A stretch of 64,000 nucleotides of DNA, taken from positions 68,517,741 through 68,581,740 of the forward strand of contig CM055096.1 in the NCBI GenBank assembly GCA_029204225.1, in the 5' to 3' direction. Made by a program: the position numbers and the translations under genes. The notes below the pieces were generated by a model. The model worked only from the letters and a program-made list of their open reading frames with translations, made no database searches and had not been told where the DNA came from. The stretch is from Diphasiastrum complanatum (taxonomy: Eukaryota; Streptophyta; Lycopodiopsida; Lycopodiales; Lycopodiaceae). How positions within the stretch are numbered: position 1 is the stretch's first letter; every line of letters begins with the position of its first letter. Shown here piece after piece: positions 1 through 10,403 of this stretch.

Positions 1-106
1 TCATTTTTTTTTTCGTTTGAAACAACGATTTTTGGCTGTTTCACTTCATCAGAAGGCCAAAAAAAGGTTTTGAATCAAATTTTTTTATTCTTTTTTTATT
101 TTTTGG

Positions 107-126
107 GATCACGCAAGGGCGCGGCC

Positions 127-162
<36 letters not shown>

Positions 163-180
163 CCACGCCCTTGCGTGATC
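107..180. repeat. 15-bp inverted repeat enclosing a run of 33 G
   Basis: GATCACGCAAGGGCG at 107-121 is the exact reverse complement of 166-180. Between the arms is a G homopolymer at 129-161. It could form a hairpin, and the G run could form a quadruplex. Homopolymer length is often an assembly artefact, so the exact count is uncertain. Confidence 0.75.
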
Positions 181-756
181 TCAAAAAAAAAAAAAATTTC
201 CTCCGAAACCCTTTTTCTGGCCTTCTGAAGAAGTGAAACGGCCAAAAATCGCGATGTCGGACGAAAAAAAACGAAGATTTAGCCTTCGGGATACATTTTT
301 GTTTTCGGCTCCTATACGCTTTTTTGGGCCTTCTAATGAAGTGAAACGACCAAAAATCGCAATTTCGGACCAAAAAAACGGCAATTTAGACTCTGGGATA
401 CATTTTTGTTTATAAATTAAAAAAAACAAATTGACTTCTAAACACTTTTTTTGCTCGAAATTGTGATTTTTTGCGGTTTCACTTCACCAGAAGGCTAAAA
501 AAGACGTTTAAGAACAAAATGAAAATTTAGTCTCTTAGATACGTTTTCATTTTTCCATAAAAAATCATGAATTTCGTCTGTTTGATCTCATAGAAACCTA
601 AAAATGTGTTTAGAATTCAATTTCATTTTCTTAGTTTACAAACAAAAATGTATCTCGGAGGCTAAATTTCCGTGTTTTTCATCTGAAATCATGATTTTTG
701 GCCGTTTCACTTCATCAAAAGGCTAGAAAAAGAGTTTTAGAGAAAAAAAATTCTAA

Positions 757-824
757 GATCATGCAACGACACGGACGGGGGGGTTTGACCTGGTCAAACC
801 CCCTGTCCGCACCCGTGTGTGATC
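757..824. repeat. Second palindromic GATC-bounded cassette
   Basis: This segment begins and ends with GATC and contains a central near-perfect palindrome (GGGGTTTGACC, one T, GGTCAAACCCC). Its outer part resembles the cassette at 107-180 (GATCATGCAACG compared with GATCACGCAAGG). The two cassettes probably belong to one repeat family. Confidence 0.6.
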
Positions 825-1019
825 CCAAAATTTTTTATTTTATTCTATTTTAATTTTTTGCTCCGAAACCCTTTTTCTGGCCTTCTAATAAAGTGAAACG
901 GCCAAAAATCGCGATTTTGGACGGAAAAAACGGAAATTTAGCCTCCGAGCTCCTAAACGCTTTTTTGGGCCTTCTAATGAATTGAAAATGCTAAAAATTA
1001 CGATTTCAAACCAAAAAAA

Positions 1020-1838
1020 ATGAAAATTTTGGCCTCCATAATACATATTTTTTTAGGTGTGATTTTCATCTTTGAGAAGGCCCAATTTCTATGCTTTACT
1101 GTGACTTCAGAGAGAAAAAAAAATGACTTTCAAATGGGCTTTGAAGGAGGTCAAATGGTCCTAAATTAGCGATTTCACATAAAGAATGAAAATTTACTTT
1201 CCTTGGACCAGTGCTCTCAGAGAACCGGCAAAGTCCTACAACCAACCGACTGGTTTTAAAATTTAGCGATTGAGTTTGAAACAAGCAAGAAGCCAAAAGT
1301 CTAATAACTTGCTTGATGCAAAAGTAAGAGGAAAATTTTTGGAATACTTGTTGGATTGCTTCGGTGTGATGGCTATGTATAAGGATGGGTGGTGAGAACC
1401 GTCAGATCAGAGGTATGCGTAACCATCATGATTATAGTGGCAAGGATTGATGCTAAAATGTAGAGTGAACGGAGTTAAGACGCCACACGACTGGGATGAC
1501 CGGTCGGTCGGATATGTTTGAGAAATGCTAGACAGCTGGGCGAGTGGGCAAAGTTCGGTCAACACAAAATGCTCAGGGTTTTTCAAGAAATGCACACAAG
1601 TGGCTAGACGTTTCGCTCAGGTGACAATTTCTTCTATGTCGAGAATTTGTGTGAAAAACGTACTCACCCACTGATAAAAGTTATCGACTTTGATCAGGAG
1701 AGACTCAAAATGTGGTAGGCGAGTAGCTTATGTCACTAGTTTGGACGAATTTAGGTTTTTTTTTTTTTTTTTTAATGTCGTACCATTTGGTCTCAAGTAG
1801 ATCAGCTTACCACACATCGATTTTTTTGGAAGGTTGAT
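1020..1838. other. No gene recognised
   Basis: Mixed-composition DNA without a convincing open frame, RNA or terminal repeat. Short frames on the minus strand at 1096-1296 and 1407-1595 have no recognisable motif. A T run of about 18 lies at 1757-1774. Confidence 0.5.
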
Positions 1839-1839
1839 G

Positions 1840-2560
1840 AACTCGCACAAGGTTGAACGGTTCCCAAAAGAAGTAGAAAATAACTCGCACAAGGGAACAA
1901 AATGACTTGCACAGGTTTCAAAGGTTTCCAAAAGAACTAGAAATGACTCGCGCAAGGGAACATACTACTCGCACCGGTGTGTATACTGTGAAAAATGACT
2001 CGCATAAGAATGTTAGTACCCGCACAGACAAAAATGACTCGTATAAGATGTTCAATACCCCCCCACAGGCTAAAATGACTCGCACAAAAAGGTCGGTACC
2101 CGCACAGGCTAAAATGACTCGCATAAGAAGGTCAGTACCTGCACAGGCTAAAATGACTCACATAAAAAGCTCAGTACCCACACAGGCTAAAATGACTCGT
2201 AAGAAGATCAATACCCGCACATGCTAAAATGACTCGTAAGAAGCTCAGTACCCGCACAAGCTAAAATGACTCGTAAGAAGCTTAGTACCCACACAGGCTA
2301 AAATGACTCGTACAGGTCAGAAGGAGGTGAAAAACATCTCATAATGACTCGCACCGGTCAAAAGAAATGAAAAATATCTCAAAATGACTCGCACAAACCT
2401 GTACTCGTGGAGCTAGAACCCGTGGGAATGACTTGCACAGGAAGTACTCGCACACGACTTGGGACAAAAAATGACTCATACGCGGGAACTTACTCGCACA
2501 CTATGAGAATGACTCGCACACGGGAACGTACTTACTGGCACACGGTGAAAGATGACTACA
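1840..2560. repeat. Minisatellite, ~35-39-bp unit
   Basis: Units of the form AAAATGACTCGCACA followed by AAAAGGTCGGTACCCGCACAGGCT repeat head to tail. The best-ordered part is 2070-2310, where units are 39 bp or a 35-bp deletion form; the edges are more degenerate but keep the ATGACTCGCACA core. The 39-bp period is 13 codons, so a translated frame (AKMTRTKRSVPAQ repeated) stays open by chance of unit length. I do not call it a gene. Confidence 0.8.
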
Positions 2561-2639
2561 AACATATTGCACTGACTCGATTAGTTGCCATTCCACTCAA
2601 ATCATCAATCCTCCCTTCACATTTTCATTTCATATTGGA

Positions 2640-2921
2640 ATGATGCATTTTCTGAATATGATGTACCTTTACAATAACCTTACAGGAAGCATTCCAGTTT
2701 CTTTGATAAACCTCGACCACAACTTCCTAACCCGTGGTATACCTGAAGAGCTAAGGCTACTGGATCAATTGCAGATTTTCGTAGTGAAAGGTAACAGTCT
2801 CCGGGGAAGAGTTATCGCATCTCTTCTAAATTTGAGTGCCCTTCTAGTTGTCAAATTTAGTCACGACAGGCTCAAAGGAGCACTTCCAGCTAAGAATTCA
2901 AGTGTCGATCAAGAGTACTAA
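2640..2921 (+). pseudogene. Leucine-rich-repeat receptor fragment
   Basis: The 93-residue translation shows plant-type extracellular leucine-rich repeats: LYNNLTGSIPVSLINL near the start, then GIPEELRLLDQLQIF, then NSLRGRV..LLNLSALL and a degenerate RLKGALP. This matches the L..N.L.G.IP..L..L..L pattern of LRR receptor kinases such as BRI1/HAESA-class proteins. Only about four repeats are present. There is no signal peptide, membrane segment or kinase nearby, and spacing between repeats is irregular. It is best read as a captured or eroded exon fragment. I cannot tell which receptor subfamily it came from. Confidence 0.55.
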
Positions 2922-2924
2922 AAC

Positions 2925-3490
2925 AAGCGCGAAATAACAAGAATAGTTAGAAACAAGAATCATTTTAGCAAGAAATTGGCAATGGCGCCAATGTTGGCTT
3001 TACAGCATCCCAACCAGCTATGGCTCCAACTAATCCAAGCTATGGCTGCCTCCCAACTAGCATGAACTAAGGCTCAATCCAACTAGCATGGTCTAGGAAG
3101 CTAGAATGCCAAAGGTAGACAGGGTGGTGAGTATTGTGAGGGCAAGATCCACTCTTTCTTGCATAAGCTCATCTTGTTGCTAACACAAATGAGGAGATAC
3201 TATTAAGAAACCCTAAATTAATCACTATGGCTACCCCCCAACTAGTGGCTAAGATTAAATCTAAATCTGAAACCCTAATCTTCCTTGAATCCCAAAGGCT
3301 TAATTTGAGGCATTCCCTTCCAAACTATGGTGGCTATCCTAAACCCTCTCTTGAGGCTTACCCAACCAAGAGGAGACAACTAACTCAATAATACATTCCA
3401 TACAATAGTTTACAACCAAAGGGAAGATCCACAATGGGGAGACACAAGAGAGATGGGAAGATCCAAAATGTAGAATTCCTCTACAAGTGA
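2925..3490. other. No gene; short CCAACTAG-containing repeats
   Basis: The phrase CCAACTAGCATG or a close variant recurs near 3052, 3079 and 3238, together with AGCTATGGCT. No reading frame or RNA is supported. It lies downstream of the C-terminal end of the minus-strand Tnp2 remnant and could be part of that element's 3' region. Confidence 0.4.
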
Positions 3491-3493
3491 ATA

Positions 3494-4800
3494 TCAGTCT
3501 ACAGTTAGATAACCATGAATGCACATTGGAAATATATATTCAAGCATTTTCAACCAGTCATGAGATTTTAGACCATGAAGCTTTCCATCTGCTGTGAATG
3601 ATGTTCGCAATGAATGAGCAAAATTCGTTGGTGTTCTCATCTCAGAAATAACTGATCGCACATACTTGTACTCTTCTTTGCTAAGAATCCAACTTGCTCT
3701 TGGAATACTATGGATATTATTTCCATCTGCACCCAACTTTGGCCAATACTCTTTTTTTTGTTTTTGATAGTTGTAAGTCCTCTCAAGCATGCATACTAAC
3801 TTTATCACCCGCCATGTGTTTCCATATTGATTCGGCCACATTTTTAAATATGTGCATAGGATCAAGCAAATGATTGATCAACAAATTATTCCAATATGGT
3901 AAACAATGAAAAATAGATAGTCTTTTCATACCATTTATTGGCTTAGTCTCAAATTCAATCCAAAGTTTGTGCCATTCTACCACTGACATTTTTGTTGGAG
4001 AATTTCTTGTCTCTTGTCTTCCCCCAAATCCTCTTTTTTGTGTATTTCTGAATGGATGATCTTCAGGCAAATATTTTTGATGATTTTCATATACAACTTT
4101 TTTCAAATGGCATGAGTGTCGACTATCACGATTTGGTCCACAAATGAGACACGCATGATGTCCAGAAGTTGTAAAGCCTAATAAATTCAAACAAATAAAC
4201 ATAAGCATGTTCCATAGTATAATAACACGAAATTATTAACAAATAGGCATGTTCCACAATACAATAACATGAAATGATTACATGAACAATCACCCAATCC
4301 TGGATAGTCATGCATTGTCCACATTAAAATGGCACGCATCGTACAAAAAATTTTCTTGGGGCTAACATGAGATGTCGTAGCATTGGACCCCTTTCCAAAG
4401 TAGTTCTAATTTCTCAATAAAGAGTGCAAGGTAAACATCCATATTTTGCACTTTATGTTTTCCAGGAATAAGAAGTGCTAACATTAGATGACCATTTTTT
4501 ATGCTCAACCAAGGTGGTATGTTATAATTCACCAAAACCACGGGCCAAGTAGACCATGTACTTGCATTCACGGAAAAGGGATTCACCCCATCCGTTGCAA
4601 TCCCAAACCTCACATTTCTAGAATCACCTGCAAAACTTGGATATTGTTTGTCAATGTGTTTCCATGCAGGTGAATCTGAGGGAACTCTCATTATCTCATC
4701 TAAAGAATGACGATTCGCATGCCAATCCATAAGCTCTACAAGGGACTTGCAACGAAACATTCGTTGCAATCGTGGAATTACTGGAAAATGTCGTAGCATC
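3494..4800 (-). pseudogene. CACTA (En/Spm) transposase Tnp2 remnant
   Basis: Reading the minus strand from 4800 down, three frames give successive blocks of the plant Tnp2-type transposase. 4362-4799 carries LRHFPVIPRLQRMF, WHANRHSLDEIMRVPSDSPAWKHID, RNVRFGIATDGVNPFS and STWPVVLVNYNIPPWL. 3783-4208 carries HHACLICGPNRDSRHS, a cysteine motif followed by GMKRLSIFHCLPYWNNLL and LLDPMHIFKNVAESI. 3494-3865 carries RTSFTADGKLHGLKSHDWLKML. The order is that of the intact protein, but frames change and about 150 bp between 4209 and 4361 is non-coding, so it cannot make a full transposase. No CACTA terminal inverted repeats were found nearby. Assignment to the family is firm; activity is very unlikely. 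Confidence 0.85.
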
Positions 4801-4992
4801 TTGCATGGAATATTAGTCCCTTGTAAATCATCTCTGTAATGAGGATTGGCATGGAAATGAATTGATCCATTTTACATGCCGCTCAAACGAAGAAATCCAT
4901 GGCCTACAGAGAAGCCACGGGTTGAATGGGTGAACTAGCCGGTGATTCCAAGAGTTTTAGACAAAATCTCCCTGGATGACCTGAGGCTATAG

Positions 4993-5283
4993 TTGTTGGA
5001 CTTCCGGCACAAATACAAAACTGGTGCCGATCTATGCATGCAAGAAAGTGCCAAATATTGCCGATCAATGGCCTTTCTAATGCTGCAAGAAAGCTTTTGG
5101 GATCATGGTTTGGATCCAATCAGGATCAATCCCAACGTAGCCCTCCAGTCAGAGGAAGACCATGAGATGATGGACCAGCTATACTACAGAGCGGCCTTCA
5201 TGTCATCACGGTATGTCACCATGATAGAAGACTGGCAGGAAATGGGCTTCATCGAAAAGATAGAGAGTACCTGGGGCCACTAA
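4993..5283 (+). CDS. Unrecognised 96-residue open frame
   Basis: An open frame beginning MLDFRHKYKTGADLCM and ending EDWQEMGFIEKIESTWGH. Composition is protein-like (acidic, Met- and Tyr-rich, no low complexity), but there is no motif I recognise, no signal peptide and no membrane segment. The same frame appears open some distance upstream of the ATG, so it may be the tail of a fragmented gene or transposon ORF. It lies directly upstream (relative to transcription) of the minus-strand Tnp2 remnant, in the opposite direction, and could be part of that element. Confidence 0.2.
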   Translation: MLDFRHKYKTGADLCMQESAKYCRSMAFLMLQESFWDHGLDPIRINPNVALQSEEDHEMMDQLYYRAAFMSSRYVTMIEDWQEMGFIEKIESTWGH

Positions 5284-7010
5284 ACTACGAAAGTAAGCTC
5301 CGCTTCCAAGTGTTCGAAGCCCTAGGGCAAAAAATGAGCCAGTGGAAATAATACACAATAAAACAATTATACATGTTCTTCAAATTAGATCACCATCTCT
5401 TCAAATAAAAGGTCTAGTAACTTGACTCTAAATAAAGATTATAATTTTCTAATTTTTTTTAATTTTTTTCATTGTCATCCAATAAGTTATTTTCATATCA
5501 ATAGCCAAGGATTTCAGCAATATTTTTTTCAAGTTATTGAGGGGTCATCCCTCGTCTTAGGATGATTTTGTCCATTAACCTATCGATGTTTTCACAACAA
5601 AAAAAATCTGTCTTGCAAATTTTAAATTGCATCGATCTGAAATGCAAATAGAAAAAATTGTGCATATCTTAAAGCATCAGAGATCTTTGATTCATCAGAT
5701 ACCAAATTGGTTCCTTTTCAACATTATATCATCAATTCAGAACTGATTCCTTCATGTGTTTTTAGAAATTTTAAATACTCATTATGAAAAAAAAAATCAT
5801 TCAATGTATAGATGATATTTGTACAGATCATAATTCTTGTCATTTTTGTGATTCAAAACAAACAACTTACCTCTTCCTCAGTTAACCCAACAATATATAA
5901 TATGAAAAGTTAGAATACTCACAAATTAATTGTGTCTTTGCCTCAACAAAATGAGAACCACTAAGAACAAAATAAGTATATACATTAAATATAATTTTGA
6001 ACAATAATACCTAGGAAACTAATTCAAATGAACCATTAAATGAAATGACAATACATTGGCAAAATCTTTTGTCTCCATTTTTTACTTTTAATTGTGGACA
6101 TGTAACTCATGAGATTATGGTACCTTTAATGGCCGCATCCCCATCATTGGATCCAATGGAGACAATTCAAATTGTTTAATGTGAAGCTCCTTTGACTTGG
6201 GGTTAACCAATTTCTCAGTTTCAATCATTTTTAGAATAATATTTTGCTAAAACTTTATCATGCAAACACCTAATCTAGACTTAGGAACATCAATAGCCTC
6301 AATATCTTGAATAAAACTTGCAATCTAGACAACATCCTTATTTTAAGAGAATCTAATTCATCTACAGAATATTATATAAGTTTATCTCTCAAACTTCCAA
6401 GATAACATTTTACTATGCTACACAAAAAGTATAATCGTTTCACAACCCCTCGATGCTTTATTTTAAAAATAAGTCTACTGTCCTTTTTTTATTTATGAAA
6501 AATGTCATTTACATCATCAATACATTTTTTATCATCAATGTCTCTTTTTGCCTTGACATAATGATGTAATGTTTGTTAGACATTACAATAACAAATCACA
6601 AATATTTATTATACGCATGAATAAAAGTATTTTTCTCAAGAATATATGATACAATCATCTTTTGAGTATGCCCGGAATTCTTATTTTTTTTATTTTCAGA
6701 ATCTTGAGATTAGAGAGAATTTGTTAGAAAATGTACTCTAAAAATTATAGATGTAAAACTAATATTTTGGGCTCTCTTCACATAAAAAGGCTTTATTCAT
6801 GAATAGAGCTATGTGCATTTGTTTGAATGCATCTATAGTTTTTCTATGTGAACCCACCTTTATTTAAACTTAAATTTGTGCCCACAAATATCTTCTTCTT
6901 GAAGACATGTCCTTTTAAGTTTGACTTATTTTCAAACGTAATCCCATTTTTGACAAAGGAAATGGTGGCAGCTCACCGGGAGGAATCTTTGCAAATTTTT
7001 TTGAGAAAAA
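5284..7010. other. AT-rich intergenic DNA, no gene seen
   Basis: Long AT-rich sequence with scattered homopolymers and no open frame with protein-like content. No terminal repeats, tRNA or satellite structure stands out. The frame at 6848-7306 runs into the hairpin cassette described next and is not credible. Confidence 0.5.
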
Positions 7011-7012
7011 TT

Positions 7013-7085
7013 TACATGCACATTTTGCAGAGCAGAATGTGCATGTATATTTTTACATGCACATTCCGGGCGGAAGGTGCATGTA
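7013..7085. repeat. Two adjacent hairpins sharing TACATGCACATT arms
   Basis: TACATGCACATTTTGC at 7013-7028 pairs with GCAGAATGTGCATGTA at 7032-7047 apart from small mismatches. A second copy of the arm at about 7054-7067 pairs with GGAAGGTGCATGTA at 7072-7085. Arranged side by side they form two stem-loops with tiny loops. Confidence 0.7.
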
Positions 7086-7139
7086 CAAAAAAATTTACGA
7101 AAAATATCAAAAATGAGATTATGTCCGGGAAAGCATGGC

Positions 7140-7280
7140 TCCTCGGGCCCTTCCGCCCACGGAAGGGCCTACGGCCTCAGGCCCTTCCGCCCACAGAAAG
7201 GCCTACGCCCTCTGGCCTCCGCCCTCGGCCTCAGACCCTTCTTGGGCGGAAGGGCCTCGGAGCCGGTCCTTCCACCCCAC
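7140..7280. repeat. GC-rich palindromic cassette
   Basis: A sharply GC-rich island in AT-rich surroundings. GGCCCTTCCGCCCAC is followed by its near complement GGAAGGGCCTAC, and the block repeats at about 7146-7171 and 7179-7205. An inverted GGGCGGAAGGGCCT appears at about 7243-7256. The translated frame is an artefact of the repeat. It directly follows the TACATGCACATT hairpins, so both may belong to one small insertion. Confidence 0.6.
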
Positions 7281-7289
7281 GTAATTACC

Positions 7290-7989
7290 ATTCGCAAGAT
7301 TTTTAAGCCTTTGTGGTCCTATATTATCTTGCATGATATAGGGCCAAAAAATTCTTGCCCATTTCTTCATTAACTTGCCTATATCTACAATGTTGCAATC
7401 TTATTGAAGCTTTTGATTCAAATTGACTCTTGAATATTCCATAATAAATTTTTTAACAAAGGAAACATAACAAATTGTCACATTAAAAGAAAACTAACAT
7501 AAGAATTTTGATTTCACAGTTTACAAACAAAGAAAGACAGAAGTTTTTGCCAAATACAATGAGGTGCAGTAATGCTTCACTAAATAGGCCGTTTCCACAT
7601 TTAATTGGGTCCCAGAACAACTCATGATCTGTCGTTCAGCTGCTAAATCATGTGATAATATCTCTCCTAACGATCACTACTGACTATTTATCTTATCAAC
7701 TCTAATACGAGAAAAGTAAAAGTACAGTAATCTAATATTTGTCAACAACTGTTACGTCATCATTTCTTAACCTTACGTTTGTGATGCAATCATCTGAACA
7801 ACAATTCCAAAGCGCATTAAAGATTCACCAACACATTAAAGGACACCGTTTTGCTAGAATGTAATATCAGATATGTACATTGAATATGTATATACTATGT
7901 GTGATTGTTTCTAGCTTGTGAGCATCTCTGAGCAATGCAGAAACTTTCAAAAAGTCAGAGTGCACGATTTCCTATTACTGATCAAATGA
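7290..7989. other. No gene seen
   Basis: AT-rich sequence between the GC-rich cassette and the left limit of the IDL duplication arm. No supported frame, RNA or repeat. Confidence 0.45.
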
Positions 7990-8453
7990 TGACAGTACTC
8001 AAAATCTCCGGTCGTGTGTTTGAACATTGTCATAGCACGGAAAGATCAATGATCATCAGCAAAAAAAAGGAAAGCAACATGATAATAAAGGGGTGAATGT
8101 ATAAGCTAATTAAAAGCTAGAGATAAGCCAAGCTGGAAATACTGGACATACTACGGTAGTGCGACACAGCACTACACAAAATCAAGGGAAAGGTTAGCAA
8201 TTATGCCCTACTTGCTACTGATAACTGTAGTGAGAATTCAACATAAGACCATCGTAGCGGGGGCGTTTAACATTCAATGGTTCTAACTGCAGTGAGGATT
8301 TGACGTAAGACTATATCCAAGTGAGAAATACAGTGCATGCTGAATAGCTCGCGCTGAACATGCAATATTTTGAACTTCTGCGGCGACGGATGGGAGACCG
8401 TTTTGGCAAAGGCCGGTTGCAGATCGTATTTTTTACTACTGCAATACCTATAC

Positions 8454-8804
8454 TTATACTGGATGGGTAGGGCGGGGTGAAGACGGTGGGGTAGGGCCTT
8501 TGGGAAGCTGATGAGCGACAAACTTGTCTTGTGGCTGAAGGGCCATTTTCTCGAGAAAGATCCTATTAGTATCCATGATGACATGATGCGCTCGGTTGTT
8601 TAGTCCTGAAGCTCTGTTTGTTTCTAATCTGGGTATCCGCCTCATATTGATGGACTCTTTGCAACTGCTTTTGAATATCCACTTGTCAGCTGCAACTCTG
8701 TTCAAAAGTCGAGCATTTGCAAAAAGGACGAGAAGCGAGAGCAGGAGGACACAACTACACCATTTAGCCGAACAGGTAGGACTGGCCTTGAACAGCATTG
8801 CCAT
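8454..8804 (-). CDS. IDL: IDA-like secreted peptide precursor (IDL-1)
   Basis: A 116-residue, intronless precursor. Residues 15-31 (WCSCVLLLSLLVLFANA) form a hydrophobic signal peptide with a plausible cleavage after Ala31. A variable basic spacer follows. The C-terminal end, residues 101-116 (PKGPTPPSSPRPTHPV), resembles the active peptide of IDA/IDA-LIKE proteins, whose core is PIPPSAPSKRHN; six of twelve core positions agree, including the central PP.S.P and the His. Members of this family are cut from the precursor, proline-hydroxylated and sensed in the apoplast by HAESA/HSL receptor kinases, promoting organ abscission and cell separation. The final Asn of the canonical peptide is replaced by Pro, followed by Val. 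Length and single-exon structure fit the family. The start is supported by the pseudogene copy, which has the equivalent Met preceded by the same GTCT.ATCTAG-like leader. A TATA box lies about 120 bp upstream. A related C-terminal proline-rich peptide family is the alternative. Confidence 0.72.
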   Translation of the reverse strand: MAMLFKASPTCSAKWCSCVLLLSLLVLFANARLLNRVAADKWIFKSSCKESINMRRIPRLETNRASGLNNRAHHVIMDTNRIFLEKMALQPQDKFVAHQLPKGPTPPSSPRPTHPV

Positions 8805-8923
8805 CTAGATCAGACCAACACTTTCTTCCACAAACACTAAGATCAGCTTCTCGCAGATGGTAATTTCAGAGGGAGGGGGGAAGACGATTGAATGGTGTTG
8901 GGATGACGACTTGTATTTCTATG

Positions 8924-8932
8924 CTTATATAG
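8924..8932 (-). promoter_or_regulatory. TATA box of IDL-1
   Basis: The minus strand reads CTATATAAG here, about 120 bp before the IDL-1 ATG. The equivalent place upstream of the pseudogene copy also has a TATA element (15275-15282), and ATACAAG plus CATCCCAACACCA follow it in both. Conservation of position supports it as a core promoter. Confidence 0.6.
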
Positions 8933-9270
8933 CTAGTAATTCAGATGAGATAGTGTTGTTTTCTTCGTTCCATAAAAGATCACTTACTCATTGAAAACTT
9001 AAAATCTCGTGTAGTTGCGTAGCAGCTCTCTCGACCGCCAAAGTGCAAGAGGGAGAGAGAGTGTGTGTGTGTGTGTGATTGTGAGAGAAAACAAACTAGT
9101 GACGTGAAGAGTGAGACTATTTGGAGTGGGTGGCGTGAGGCAATTTGGTCAACGATATGATAATATTGGTACATAAAGATTTAAGCAATTTCAAGAAGAT
9201 CGTGTACGTAATTGGCACTAGTTGAAATCTTTTCCTTTTTGGGTGATATATTATTTTAATACTCTAGAGA

Positions 9271-9764
9271 TAGTTGCCCAAAGTAAGTGAGTATGTGAAT
9301 AGGTGTGTGATGAGAGATTAAATAAGTGTGTGATGAGAGAGAGAGACTAAGAGAAGGCATGGCCACATGCATCATATTTTGTCTCAATTTTCAGGATATC
9401 ATCCAAATTTGGATATGCACATCTAGGAATTGAGCCTATATCCTAAATGTAAAACAAAAAGGCTACAAGATGTTCACAACATTGGGAATTGATTTACCAT
9501 AAAATTTCGAAAGTCCATGCTTTAAAAAATGGATGTGTTTGACAAGGCTTGTGCTGAAACCCAAATTGGATGCCCATCTTGGGAGTGCATCCATGATGAT
9601 GCACAAAATTAGGAAGAGAAATAATGAAGAGTTGTTTTATTAGAAAGAGAGCACTTTAAATAGAGAAGGTCATATTTACTTGGAAGAAAGAACAAAGTCT
9701 AGTTTTTCTAGAGAGATATAAAGATAAAGGCATTTTGATAATTTTCATATGAAGACATGCAAAT
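9271..9764. other. No gene; short GAGAGA tract
   Basis: Sequence between the IDL-1 arm and a gag-like relic. It contains repeated GTGTGTGATGAGAGA phrases at 9300-9350. No gene supported. Confidence 0.4.
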
Positions 9765-9974
9765 TCAAAAAAGAGAAATAAGATTCTCTTTAGGGGAGGG
9801 TGTAAGACTTAGTCTAATCCAACAAGTGCCAGTACATACTGTAATGGTCGTGAATTCATTGCAATTATTGCATCTAATTTGGCTCTTGGGCATCAGGTTG
9901 TGGTTAAGATGAGACAATCCGAGACTACACCCATCGGATCTGCCACCTAGTGAAGGATTGTAATCCACCAATTC

Positions 9975-10403
9975 CCGAAGAGATCATCATGGCGAAGTAC
10001 CATGCTGGACTACCCAAAAAGATTAGATCCAGTATGTCAAATTTAGCATCCTATGTTTCACCTAGACAACTCTGTAGGGATGTTGCCAAGATGGAATTGT
10101 AGATCTTTCATGAGACGATGGATTTTCCTTATCACATTGTTGAATCATCATATGGGGAATAAAAGGAACAAGAGTCATCAATGAGTGATGATCAAGCAAG
10201 AGTGGAACCCCATGGAAGGCAACAAGGTGGAGCAAAGGCAAGTGGATCAGCTGGAACAAGCGACCCAGAGCCAAGTACTTCAAGTTTCAGTTGTCAACAA
10301 GCTTATGCTCGCACAATTAAGTTTATTGAGAAGGATGAATGTAGATACTATGAAAGAATTCAGATCATTGATGATCCAAATCCATAATCTTATCTTGGGT
10401 TAG
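9975..10403 (+). pseudogene. Possible retrotransposon gag relic
   Basis: The plus strand near 9975-10110 translates, with stops, to a block like PIPEEIIMAKYHAGLPKKIRS and YVSPRQLCRDVAKMEL. This resembles the end of the Ty3/gypsy gag domain, where a short helical region precedes a Gln/Pro/Ser-rich linker. The following frame (10181-10387) is polar and Ser/Gln-rich, as gag linkers are. There is no zinc knuckle or polymerase nearby. The call rests on general resemblance only; it may equally be an unrelated decayed gene. Confidence 0.25.

Larger units (their letters stand above)
20..1010. repeat. Dispersed inverted copies of a ~40-bp motif in low-complexity DNA
   Basis: A motif reading approximately GATTTTTGGCCGTTTCAC followed by TTCATCAGAAGGCC recurs about seven times. 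It reads in the plus direction near 25, 462 and 684, and as its reverse complement near 221, 329, 879 and 967. Copies are separated by A/T homopolymer-rich spacers. Alternating orientation gives several potential long hairpins. No coding potential is convincing; open frames here are by-products of homopolymers. The family is not recognised. Confidence 0.6.
7990..9270 (-). repeat. Left arm of inverted duplication carrying IDL-1
   Basis: The reverse complement of this segment aligns by eye with 14930-16206. Shared landmarks in order are AATTACGTAC, GCCTCACGCCACCCA, AGAAGAAAACAAC, the TATA box, ATCCCAACACCA, the coding region, GTCTCCCATCCGTCG, ATGCACTGTATTTCT, CTTGGATATAGTCTTA, CCCTTGATTTTGTGTAGTGC and TCATGTTGCTTTCC. 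Homology therefore covers promoter, leader, coding sequence and at least 450 bp of 3' flank. The outer limits are approximate. Confidence 0.8.

Noticed and set aside
41-429. Overlapping open frames with a poly-Pro stretch
   Set aside because: They run through the G33 tract and inverted motif copies; content is dictated by homopolymers.
1907-2227. 106-residue frame with 13-residue repeats
   Set aside because: The 39-bp minisatellite period keeps it open; no other coding evidence.
8267-8584. 105-residue minus-strand frame overlapping IDL-1
   Set aside because: A shadow frame over the 3' part of IDL-1 and its flank; the duplicate arm does not preserve it.
8454-8804. CLE or PIP-type peptide assignment
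   Set aside because: CLE peptides end in a pattern like PGGPDPxHH and PIP peptides in GxGH; the KGP.PP.S.P...H end fits IDA-like peptides better.
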